A stretch of 5,198 bases of DNA, taken from UBA2144 sp043819035. GTDB taxonomy: Bacteria; Patescibacteriota; Gracilibacteria; Peribacterales; Peribacteraceae. How positions within the stretch are numbered: position 1 is the first letter of the stretch; every line of letters begins with the position of its first letter. Below the pieces are notes generated by a model that saw only the letters and a program-made list of their open reading frames with translations, did no database searches and was not told the DNA's origin. Of this stretch, positions 1 to 5,198 are shown piece after piece. The position numbers and the translations under genes are program-made. The stretch lies in NCBI GenBank assembly GCA_043819035.1, contig JBDRFD010000074.1, positions 1-5,198 on the forward strand. Direction: 5' to 3'.

Positions 1-989
1 CGCATGTCCACGCGCAGGACGCGCGTGGGACATGAAGATGCGCATGTGACAGTTGTATCCGCAAGTGATCCTTCCACAACATGTGCTGCATCTTGGCCGG
101 TTGCAAGGTAAAGAGCCGCAATGACATTGGCAGCTTGGAGATTAGAACCAATTGCGCCAGCTACGCGAGAGCCGATATCAAGTTTTGCATGTGCAGTTCG
201 CAGAAGTTTCTCAGGAGTCGTTTTCAAAACTTCTTCGATAACTTGTGTTGGCAGAATTATTTCTGCAGTTACTTCGTAGCCTCTGCCTTTATCGTGCGTT
301 CTCTGGCTTGGCTTTTTGTCTGAGTCGACATTCCCGGCGACAGTGAGAAAAATAGGCTGGTGGCGTTTAAGATTTTCTTCAACCCACTCGCCGATTGCCT
401 GGGCTGCAATTGTTACCATATTCATGCCCATAGCTTCATCTGTGTCGGCGTATATTGTGAGGAATACGTGATTGTCACGCGCATCGATAAGCCAGTCGAT
501 AATCTTTAAGTGCCTGCTTGTTTGTTCGCCTACAGCAATCCAGTCATCCTTTCGATTTTGTATTTGACTAAGAAGGGATGCTTCCTGATTTCCTCTAAGG
601 TCAAGTTCAGGGAATCCGAATGCAATGGATCTTGAAATACCATGATATATTGATTTGGTTTTAACTCTTCCGGACGTTGAAAGTGCTTTGCATCCTCGGT
701 TAACGCTCGCGACAAGTGCGGCTTCGGTTGTTGCAAGGGGAAGGTAAACGTCTGAGGTTTCATCAGAAGAGAAATGAATTTTCAAAGGTCCTGCAAGTCC
801 GACTGGAATCGGAACATGCCCGAACATTTGTTCGCAGTTCTTTTCTTCCGCGGTGCCAAGTTTGGTTGGATCTATTTGAAGTGCGGAGAGGTCAACTCCA
901 AAAGTCTTTTCGATTAGCTTCCGTCGCGCTTCACAACGTTTGGCGGAGTCTAAGCCTTCGGGGAGGTTTCGGAGGTTCATCAATCTCAT
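1..989 (-). CDS. hmgA: Class I HMG-CoA reductase, 3' end missing
   Basis: This gene encodes 3-hydroxy-3-methylglutaryl-CoA reductase, which reduces HMG-CoA to mevalonate with NAD(P)H, the committing step of the mevalonate pathway. The visible 329 residues show IPVGLAGPL (61-69), PLATTEAALVASVNRGCKA (84-102) with catalytic Glu89, the cofactor motif DEAMGMNM (184-191), SDKKP (223-227) with catalytic Lys225, and LATGQD (295-300) with catalytic Asp300. This is the class I (eukaryal/archaeal) pattern. The C-terminal catalytic His and the GGGT loop lie beyond the window. I chose ATG at 989; an in-frame ATG at 980 is possible, and neither has a Shine-Dalgarno. The gene follows the decarboxylase gene across a 74-bp junction that is almost entirely an inverted repeat. 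The last 15 or so residues match family motifs poorly and overlap a GC-rich hairpin. The family call is very secure; integrity of the 3' end is not. Confidence 0.95.
   Translation of the reverse strand, partial: MRLMNLRNLPEGLDSAKRCEARRKLIEKTFGVDLSALQIDPTKLGTAEEKNCEQMFGHVPIPVGLAGPLKIHFSSDETSDVYLPLATTEAALVASVNRGCKALSTSGRVKTKSIYHGISRSIAFGFPELDLRGNQEASLLSQIQNRKDDWIAVGEQTSRHLKIIDWLIDARDNHVFLTIYADTDEAMGMNMVTIAAQAIGEWVEENLKRHQPIFLTVAGNVDSDKKPSQRTHDKGRGYEVTAEIILPTQVIEEVLKTTPEKLLRTAHAKLDIGSRVAGAIGSNLQAANVIAALYLATGQDAAHVVEGSLADTTVTCASSCPTRVLRVDM
3..34. repeat. GC-rich perfect-arm hairpin at the window edge
   Basis: CATGTCCACGCGC (3-15) pairs with GCGCGTGGGACATG (21-34), giving 13 base pairs with one bulged base (27) and a five-base loop. 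It lies within the reading frame of the HMG-CoA reductase, where the encoded residues are less typical of the family. It may be a small mobile hairpin repeat, a coincidence of coding sequence, or an assembly-edge effect. The arms are not identical beyond the stem, which argues against a simple fold-back artefact. Confidence 0.6.
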
Positions 990-990
990 T

Positions 991-1061
991 GTGGAACGGA
1001 AAGGGGTAAGGGGAAAGTGGAAAACGCGAACATTTTCCCCTTACCCCTTTCACCTTTCCAC
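991..1061. repeat. Inverted repeat filling the decarboxylase-reductase junction
   Basis: The arms are 991-1019 and 1031-1061. The core, AAAGGGGTAAGGGGAAA (1000-1016), is matched perfectly by its reverse complement at 1034-1050, and the match extends outward to GTGGAA (991-996) and TTCCAC (1056-1061) with a small internal mismatch/bulge. The structure starts two bases after the decarboxylase stop codon and ends one base before the reductase ATG. In the mRNA the 5' arm is purine-rich and the 3' arm pyrimidine-rich. No U-tract follows on the coding strand, so it does not look like an intrinsic terminator. It could protect mRNA or modulate translation of the reductase; this is inference. Confidence 0.85.
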
Positions 1062-1063
1062 TT

Positions 1064-2068
1064 TTATAGGAGGTGTGCACCCTTTCCCACCTTCGTTTCA
1101 AAAACCTTGCATCCTTCCTGTGCATGCGCAAAATCGGTCACTGCATCCAGTGCTTCTTCGGTGCAGATAAGGTGAACAGTGGGGCCGGCATCCATTGTGT
1201 AGAGCACGGGTATATGTTGGTTGGTTCTTAAGTCAGTGATTGCAGCAATGATGTGATGGGTGGCGTCGTTTAAGTATTGAAGTGGGGGAGTGCTGGTCTC
1301 CATTACGTGATGCATGTCCATGCAATCTTCTTCGGAGACGTGTTGGAGTTTTTCGAAGTTTTTTGTCTGGATTGCATCGATACATTCCTGTTGTCTTCTG
1401 TTCGTAATAGCTTCAATGCGATCTGCAAAGTGCGGACTCGTTTGTGCGACTGTATGCCCTTCGGTAGATCCCACCTTTTTCTCGTGCATTGAAGGTGCAA
1501 GTACGATGTCATGCAGTGTCCAATGATTCTCGTCAGCAATTTGGATTGATGATGAACTATCTATGTCATTTCCTTTTCCTGCAACTAGTGCGGAGAATCC
1601 TCCAAAGATAGAACGCGAAGCAGAACCAGATCCCAAGCGCGCTATTACGCTGGTTTGTTCATCATTGAGTTCAATTGTTTCACTTATCAAACCTTGGTAC
1701 GCACGCGCAAGACAACTAAATACTGCAGCAGAAGAGGCAAGCCCGATTCCTGAGGGGATACCTGACCGAACGGTTATCGAAACTTCTTTGGGAAGAGCAT
1801 CATTCACTCCAAGTTTGTTGAGATAGTGCTTGGTGAGCTCCAAGTGTTTACGAAATCTCTGGATATGTTTCTCGCCAAGTTCTTTCTCCGATCCATTTGG
1901 TTCAAACGATTGCACTGACAGTGCCTCACTATGATCGATATCGATTTCAACCGTAGGGGTATTTAATGTCATTGATAGTGAATCAGCTTGCGGAAGTCGC
2001 AGATCGTTATCACGATTGCCCCAATACTTGATGAAGGCGATGTTGGGGGCGGAGATAGCCGAGACCAT
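1064..2068 (-). CDS. mvaD: Mevalonate diphosphate (or monophosphate) decarboxylase
   Basis: This is a GHMP-superfamily decarboxylase of 334 residues that performs ATP-dependent phosphorylation and decarboxylation of a phosphorylated mevalonate. Visible motifs are SAPNIAFIKYWGN (6-18) with the conserved Lys14, the ATP loop IPSGIGLASSAAVF (104-117), RLGSGSASRSIFGG (144-157) with Arg152, STEGH (201-205), and YTMDAGPT (290-297) with the catalytic Asp293. I placed the start at the ATG at 2068 because MVSAISAPN matches the usual family N-terminus, although the same frame stays open upstream into the kinase gene for a total of 646 codons. No Shine-Dalgarno is present; a pyrimidine-rich tract precedes the ATG. 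Diphosphomevalonate is the default substrate. No phosphomevalonate kinase is visible nearby and the sequence reads EGH where yeast has QGM, so mevalonate-5-phosphate is a possible alternative substrate. The family assignment is very secure; the substrate is not. Confidence 0.93.
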   Translation of the reverse strand: MVSAISAPNIAFIKYWGNRDNDLRLPQADSLSMTLNTPTVEIDIDHSEALSVQSFEPNGSEKELGEKHIQRFRKHLELTKHYLNKLGVNDALPKEVSITVRSGIPSGIGLASSAAVFSCLARAYQGLISETIELNDEQTSVIARLGSGSASRSIFGGFSALVAGKGNDIDSSSSIQIADENHWTLHDIVLAPSMHEKKVGSTEGHTVAQTSPHFADRIEAITNRRQQECIDAIQTKNFEKLQHVSEEDCMDMHHVMETSTPPLQYLNDATHHIIAAITDLRTNQHIPVLYTMDAGPTVHLICTEEALDAVTDFAHAQEGCKVFETKVGKGAHLL

Positions 2069-2070
2069 TG

Positions 2071-2089
2071 AAAGGGAAAAGGGAAAGTG
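2071..2089. repeat. Purine-tract repeat upstream of the decarboxylase start
   Basis: AAAGGGAAAAGGGAAAGTG here closely resembles AAAGGGGTAAGGGGAAAGTG at 1000-1019, differing by one substitution and one or two G-run length changes. On the coding strand both read as CACTTTCCC-type pyrimidine tracts just upstream of a start codon: 2 bases before the decarboxylase ATG and about 10 before the reductase ATG. A related purine run (AAAAAGGGGAAA) lies at 2111-2122, on the other side of the palindrome. Confidence 0.65.
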
Positions 2090-2110
2090 CCTGCCTGCCG
2101 GACAGGCAGG
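2090..2110. repeat. CCTGCCTG palindromic intergenic repeat
   Basis: CCTGCCTG (2090-2097) and CAGGCAGG (2103-2110) are perfect inverted arms around a CCGGA loop. The palindrome lies in the 59-bp gap between the kinase stop (if the frameshift is corrected) and the decarboxylase ATG. I recall closely similar CCTGCCTGCCGG-type palindromes as abundant dispersed repeats in Patescibacteria genomes, where they often appear as stray CPAGR-like peptides in predicted proteins. Here the uncorrected frame indeed reads PACPAGR. This recollection has not been checked by a search. Confidence 0.8.
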
Positions 2111-2127
2111 AAAAAGGGGAAATCTGG

Positions 2128-3004
2128 TTATAGCTCTAGTGATTTTAAATGATGGTTCTTGGCAATTTCCTCTAATTTCTCCGGATTTTCGTGTAGTGCT
2201 AAAACCATCCCTCCCCCCTCCACTGCGAGCTCCGGCGCCGAGGACTTTGGCTGCGCCTCCGGATTCTTCAATTTGAGAAATAAGCTTCTGAACTTCCTCC
2301 GGAACGACTCCAAGAGCGACTTGGGCGCGATGGTGATCTGGGAGGACTTCCCGCAAAATGGGTTCGGTTACCTCTGATGCGGACATTAAGCGTTCTGTGC
2401 AATTTCCAATTGTTTTAAACGCCGCATCCGAAGTAACCGAACTTCGGCTGCGGCTTACAAATGCAACAAGCTCAGCTGTCGTTTCATTCGGTTTTCCCGT
2501 ATCAATCAACATCGCTTTATCGAGAATGTCTTTAGGAAGACTGAATTCTTGGGGATCTTCTCCTTTCTTGAACAGTAATGGTTTACCTTCCCATATAACA
2601 TTGAAATCAATTCCACTATGGCCCGGATTCACACGGTTTTCGATAGCGAGTGCTTCTTCCCTACAATCTTCTCCGAATAAACAACGGCTAGCCGCGATAA
2701 CGAGGGAAGTTGATGAGCCCATTCCTTTTCCAAGAGGAATTTCGTTTATAATAGTGAGTCTTCCCTGCAGTAATTTTCCTTTGAATTGCTGAATAATATT
2801 TAAAATTTCTTTTAAATATTCGTCCCACGCCTCATCTCCTGTAATTCCATTCCATCTGACTACGATTTCATTCAATGTGCGGTCTTCATCAAAGGCAATA
2901 TCCATCTTTAAAGGAGAGGGGATTGCGATGCCGGGGAATCCGAAGACGACGGCGTGTTCGCCGGTTAGGATGATTTTGCCGGGAGCGGAACCTTTCTGTT
3001 TCAT
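2128..3004 (-). CDS. mvk: Mevalonate kinase, frameshifted near its 3' end
   Basis: This is a GHMP kinase that phosphorylates mevalonate to mevalonate-5-phosphate with ATP. The visible motifs are APGKIILTGEHAVVFG (7-22) with Lys10, the ATP loop IPLGKGMGSSTS (89-100), GHSGID (128-133) with the probable catalytic base Asp133, and AKVLGAGARSG (252-262), the start of the third GHMP motif. Immediately after this the reading frame breaks: GGGMVLALHENP and the natural C-terminus ending KSLEL-stop (2128) are in another frame. Dropping one G from the run at 2213-2218 joins them and gives 291 residues, normal for the family. As sequenced, frame 0 instead runs on into the decarboxylase gene. The start at 3004 is the first ATG and fits the motif spacing; no Shine-Dalgarno is seen. 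The gene follows uppS across 102 bp. An assembly or sequencing indel is the simplest explanation; slippage or a true mutation is possible. Confidence 0.9.
2213..2218 (-). other. G6 homopolymer frameshift site in mevalonate kinase
   Basis: The coding strand reads AGT GGA GGG GGG AGG GAT in the frame of the kinase N-terminus. With five G instead of six it reads S-G-G-G-G-M-V, completing the glycine-rich third GHMP motif and the conserved hydrophobic strand after it. The break thus falls precisely inside a homopolymer and inside a recognisable motif, so its position is well fixed. Confidence 0.85.
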
Positions 3005-3010
3005 TCTTTA

Positions 3011-3106
3011 GGAAGAGAAAAAGAAGATAAAAAGGAAAAAGAGGATTTCCACCTGAATTTTAACCTCTTTACCCTTTTTTTCCTGTTTTTCTTCTTTTTC
3101 TTTTTT
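3011..3106. repeat. Purine/pyrimidine imperfect inverted repeat between uppS and mevalonate kinase
   Basis: The plus-strand purine-rich arm at 3011-3044 (containing GAGAAAAAGAAGATAAAAAGG) faces a pyrimidine-rich arm at about 3064-3106 (containing CCTCTTT, TTTTTTTCCTG and TTTTTCTTCTTTTTC), with an interior of about 19 bases. The match is gapped and low in complexity, so part of it may be chance. It fills nearly the whole gap. In the mRNA a purine tract follows the uppS stop and a pyrimidine tract precedes the kinase ATG, the same polarity as the repeat at 991-1061. Confidence 0.55.
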
Positions 3107-3778
3107 TCAAGTGCCATAACGCCTACTCCTCCGCTCGTAATCATCAACAGCCTTGGATAAATCTTCTGAAGTAAAATCCGGAAATAGCTTTTCAATAAAT
3201 TCCCACTCGGCGTAGGTGCTCTGCCAGAGCGCGAAGTTACTCGTCCTCTGTTCACCGGATGTCCTCACGATGAGGTCAATGTCAGGCAGCTCAGGATGAT
3301 CGAGATTATTGCGGATTTCCTCTTCGGAAATATCTTTACTCTTTTTAATTGCTCTCAAAATTTCATCCTTTCCACCGTAGTCTACGGCCAAGTTCAATGT
3401 GAAGCTGGTTTGATTACTCGTCTTTTCTTCAGTTTCTTCTATAACTTTGATAAGTGAAGAGGGGAGCCGATCACATCTTCCTGAGTGCAAGAATCTAGTC
3501 CGCTTCTCGATGAATTCATCCCCTTCTTTTTTTAAATAATCTTCGAGCATAGTCATTAGCATTTCGATTTCTTTGGGATCCCTTTTCCAGTTTTCAGTCG
3601 AGAAACACCAGACAGTAAGAACGGAGATGCGAGGGTCATTACGGCACCATTCTGTGAGTGATCGGAAATTCTCGATGGCTTGTTCGTGCCCCTTCCAAGG
3701 ATTTAAGCTGTGCACCTTTGCCCACCGGCGGTTACCGTCTGGAATGATCGCCAAATGGATTGGTGTTTGCTCAGCCAT
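3107..3778 (-). CDS. uppS: Undecaprenyl-type (cis-)polyprenyl diphosphate synthase
   Basis: This cis-prenyltransferase condenses farnesyl diphosphate with successive IPP units to make the polyprenyl diphosphate lipid carrier for cell-wall or glycan assembly; it acts at the cytosolic face of the membrane. All five family regions are visible in 223 residues: IPDGNRRWAK (12-21) with the catalytic Asp14, GHEQ with His31 (30-33), WCFSTENWKR (57-66), DYGGKDEI (133-140), and IVRTSGEQRTSNFALWQ (170-186) followed by YAEWEF with Glu191. At 223 residues it is shorter than the roughly 250 of E. coli UppS. The PDGNRRWA form, rather than MDGNGRWA, is a variant more often seen outside typical bacterial enzymes. 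Its ATG directly abuts the idi stop (TAA then ATG, no gap), which implies translational coupling. Product chain length cannot be read from the sequence. Confidence 0.96.
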   Translation of the reverse strand: MAEQTPIHLAIIPDGNRRWAKVHSLNPWKGHEQAIENFRSLTEWCRNDPRISVLTVWCFSTENWKRDPKEIEMLMTMLEDYLKKEGDEFIEKRTRFLHSGRCDRLPSSLIKVIEETEEKTSNQTSFTLNLAVDYGGKDEILRAIKKSKDISEEEIRNNLDHPELPDIDLIVRTSGEQRTSNFALWQSTYAEWEFIEKLFPDFTSEDLSKAVDDYERRSRRYGT

Positions 3779-4306
3779 TTAATTATCTAAAATACGTTTA
3801 AAGGCAATTAGGAACCAAGGTGTGTAAATCTCTGGCGAGAGATCTCTCTGAATTTGCTTTAGTGACATCCATTTGAGTTCTTTAATTTCTTTTTGGTTAG
3901 GATTCAATGGAACGCTTCTGAATGCATCCCCAACAAGTACAGTGTCGTATTCTCTCTCCCATCCTTTGCCATTGGGATCTTCAGCTTCATAAACAAATGA
4001 GCAAAGTTCCTGTAGCGGGGGACAATCGAATCCACATTCATACTTTGTACGTTGCATTCCAGCTAAAAGAATTTTTTGGTCTTCTTGAGGATGAGAGCAA
4101 CAGGTATTAGACCAGAGTCCTCCAAACAACTTATCCTGAGCTCTTAGCTGCATGAGGATCTCCTTTCTCTGCTGGTCGATGAGGAATACAGAGAAGGCTT
4201 TATGAAGTCTCCCAGGTGCTTTATGAGCATCTGCAATGCTTGTTGTGCCTTTGGGATTGCCCTGTTCGTCGCAGAGAATTACGTGTCGCATGAAAGCATT
4301 GTACAT
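3779..4306 (-). CDS. idi: Isopentenyl-diphosphate delta-isomerase, type 1
   Basis: This Nudix-fold enzyme interconverts isopentenyl and dimethylallyl diphosphate using a divalent metal. In 175 residues it shows the metal ligands His28, His35 (in LHKAFSVFL, 34-42), His72 (in SNTCCSHP, 66-73) and the Glu117/Glu119 pair in EREYD, plus the catalytic Cys70 and the Nudix-like helix around GMQRTKYECG (83-92). These correspond to E. coli His25, His32, His69, Glu114/Glu116 and Cys67. The length is normal for the type 1 family. I give the ATG at 4306; the internal ATG at 4291 (MRHVILCDE) aligns equally well with family starts, and neither has a Shine-Dalgarno. It is the first gene of the minus-strand cluster, so the operon promoter should lie upstream of it, but I saw no convincing minus-strand -35/-10 pair. 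A hairpin repeat begins 4 bases upstream of the first ATG. Confidence 0.96.
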   Translation of the reverse strand: MYNAFMRHVILCDEQGNPKGTTSIADAHKAPGRLHKAFSVFLIDQQRKEILMQLRAQDKLFGGLWSNTCCSHPQEDQKILLAGMQRTKYECGFDCPPLQELCSFVYEAEDPNGKGWEREYDTVLVGDAFRSVPLNPNQKEIKELKWMSLKQIQRDLSPEIYTPWFLIAFKRILDN

Positions 4307-4309
4307 CTA

Positions 4310-4376
4310 GAAGTGATCAGTGGTCAGAAATCGGTGATCAGTTTCTGGCTTCTTATCACTGATCACTGACCACTTC
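4310..4376. repeat. GTGATCAGTGGTCAG inverted repeat upstream of idi
   Basis: GAAGTGATCAGTGGTCAG (4310-4327) pairs with CTGATCACTGACCACTTC (4359-4376) at 16 of 18 positions. An extra GTGATCAGT copy sits at 4334-4342 inside the loop and can pair alternatively with ACTGATCAC (4358-4366), so more than one fold is possible. The element lies between the divergent idi and MscS-like genes. Its repeated TGATCA cores look like a small dispersed hairpin repeat, or possibly an operator for a dimeric regulator; the sequence cannot decide. Confidence 0.8.
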
Positions 4377-4406
4377 TTGGAACTGGTTTTCAGCATGCAG
4401 ATGCGG

Positions 4407-4412
4407 TATAAT
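4407..4412 (+). promoter_or_regulatory. TATAAT -10 box for the MscS-like gene
   Basis: There is a perfect TATAAT within GGTATAATAG, 10 bases before the ATG at 4423. No good -35 lies at the usual spacing; TTGGAA at 4377-4382 is too far (24 bases). With a normal distance from the -10 to the start point, transcription would begin about 4 bases before the ATG, giving a nearly leaderless mRNA, which agrees with the absence of a Shine-Dalgarno. Confidence 0.55.
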
Positions 4413-4422
4413 AGTAAAGAAT

Positions 4423-5198
4423 ATGGAGAACTACGCAGATATTCTCACAAAGCAGATTGGGCCCAATACAGTGCAAGATCTTTTGATAGCATTGGTAACG
4501 TTTTTTGTGGCCTACATTGCTCTGACCGTTTTATGGAAATTTCTGCTGAAGCGAGTACGTACCATTGCGAGTAGAACCACCTTAAAGGCTGATGATGTCA
4601 TTATCGATGTGTTGGAGGGGGTAGGGAGCCTTTTCTACATTGCCATAGCTCTGTACATCTCGGTCCAGTCACTTTCTCTCGCTCCGGTTATCAATATTGT
4701 CGTTAAGGGCATCTTTCTTATTGCGGTGACATACGAAGTCATCAAACTCGCAGAGCACGTCATACACTTCTTTGTCGCTCGTGGCATGAAAGCGCGGAAA
4801 GGAGGAGCGACTGCCGAAGAAGAAGCGAAAGTTTCTTCGATTTTCTCCATCTTCATAAAGTTTGCGCTCTGGTCGATTGGGTTACTGCTTATTCTCAGCA
4901 ACCTCGGGTTCAACATCACCTCTCTGGTTGCAGGGCTTGGAATTGGAGGTTTGGCAATTTCCTTGGCTCTTCAGAGCATTCTTACGGATGTTTTCAGTTC
5001 ACTCTCCATTGCTGTAGATAAGCCGTTTCAGGAGGGAGACTTTATAGTGGTAGGTTCGGATAAGGGAACGGTGAAGCACATAGGGATCAAGACAACCCGC
5101 CTGCAGTCATTGCAAGGAGAAGAGATTGTCATTTCGAACACAGAGCTCACCACAGCGCGCGTGCAGAATTTCCGCAAACTGCAAAAGCGACGTGTAGT
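4423..5198 (+). CDS. MscS-family small-conductance mechanosensitive channel, 3' end missing
   Basis: This is an inner-membrane channel that opens under membrane tension to release solutes during osmotic downshock. The 258 visible residues have hydrophobic segments at roughly 18-40, 67-88, 92-117 and 139-160, followed by the MscS pore helix region (NITSLVAGLGIGGLAISLAL, 164-183) and the start of the beta domain (AVDKPFQEGDFIVV, 197-210; GTVKHIGIKTTRLQSLQGEE, 215-234; ISNTEL, 237-242). With extra N-terminal membrane segments before the pore helix it resembles the larger YnaI-like members more than the three-helix E. coli MscS. I chose the ATG at 4423: it is the only upstream Met in frame and starts a sensible N-terminus. 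It is transcribed away from the isoprenoid cluster and has no evident functional link to it. The remaining C-terminal domain is outside the window. Confidence 0.93.
   Translation, partial: MENYADILTKQIGPNTVQDLLIALVTFFVAYIALTVLWKFLLKRVRTIASRTTLKADDVIIDVLEGVGSLFYIAIALYISVQSLSLAPVINIVVKGIFLIAVTYEVIKLAEHVIHFFVARGMKARKGGATAEEEAKVSSIFSIFIKFALWSIGLLLILSNLGFNITSLVAGLGIGGLAISLALQSILTDVFSSLSIAVDKPFQEGDFIVVGSDKGTVKHIGIKTTRLQSLQGEEIVISNTELTTARVQNFRKLQKRRV

Noticed and set aside
81..323. An 80-codon plus-strand reading frame near the left edge.
   Set aside because: It is antisense to the well-supported HMG-CoA reductase and resembles nothing I recognise.
999..1051. An intrinsic terminator between the decarboxylase and reductase genes.
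   Set aside because: The stem is strong but no U-tract follows it on the coding strand, and the reductase ATG begins almost immediately.
1064..3004. A genuine 646-residue bifunctional kinase-decarboxylase as the default annotation.
   Set aside because: The kinase C-terminus is clearly present in another frame with its own stop, and the decarboxylase has a normal family start at 2068. I therefore annotated two genes and kept the fusion as a finding.
3001..3255. An 84-codon minus-strand reading frame ending in a TGA that overlaps the mevalonate kinase ATG (ATGA).
   Set aside because: Most of it is an alternate frame of uppS, and its lysine-rich end is the translated purine tract of the spacer. 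No family resemblance is visible.
4310..4376. A CRISPR array, suggested by repeated GTGATCAG units.
   Set aside because: The units are only 8-15 bases, partly inverted, and have no regular spacers or repeat length.
4408..4413. A minus-strand -10 (TATTAT) driving the idi operon, overlapping the plus-strand TATAAT.
   Set aside because: No acceptable -35 lies at the right distance, and the match may simply reflect the symmetry of the plus-strand box.
4635..4919. A 94-codon minus-strand reading frame.
   Set aside because: It lies wholly inside the MscS-like gene, whose frame is supported by conserved motifs, so this is its antisense shadow.

Overview
The window holds most of an isoprenoid (mevalonate pathway) gene cluster on the minus strand, plus the start of a divergently transcribed mechanosensitive-channel gene on the plus strand. 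In transcription order the cluster is idi (isopentenyl-diphosphate isomerase, type 1), uppS (cis-prenyltransferase), mevalonate kinase, a mevalonate (di)phosphate decarboxylase, and a class I HMG-CoA reductase that runs off the left edge. To the right of idi, an intergenic region of about 115 bp with a perfect TATAAT box precedes an MscS-family gene that runs off the right edge.

The organism is most likely a bacterium. The evidence is the Idi-1/UppS pair, the MscS channel and the TATAAT box. TGA is used as a stop (uppS) and no gene has an in-frame TGA, so the code looks standard. A class I (archaeal-like) HMG-CoA reductase, very compact gene junctions, a lack of Shine-Dalgarno sequences and a CCTGCCTG-ccgga-CAGGCAGG palindrome between genes together suggest a Candidate Phyla Radiation (Patescibacteria) lineage. 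That assignment is inference and was not tested by a search.

The genes fit one route. HMG-CoA reductase makes mevalonate, mevalonate kinase phosphorylates it, and the decarboxylase forms IPP (or isopentenyl phosphate, if it acts on the monophosphate). Idi makes DMAPP, and UppS builds the long-chain polyprenyl diphosphate used as a cell-wall or glycan lipid carrier. Neither phosphomevalonate kinase nor isopentenyl phosphate kinase is in the window, so which branch of the pathway is used remains open.

Two features stand out. First, mevalonate kinase is frameshifted at a run of six G (coding strand) inside its last GHMP motif. As read, the frame stays open into the decarboxylase and gives one 646-residue fused reading frame; removing one G restores a normal 291-residue kinase with its own stop codon. 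Second, every non-zero gap around these genes is filled by an inverted repeat. One of them occupies almost the whole decarboxylase-reductase junction, and the start codons of the last three genes follow pyrimidine-rich tracts instead of ribosome binding sites. No tRNA, rRNA, CRISPR array or insertion sequence was seen, and no gene-free stretch exceeds 300 bases.
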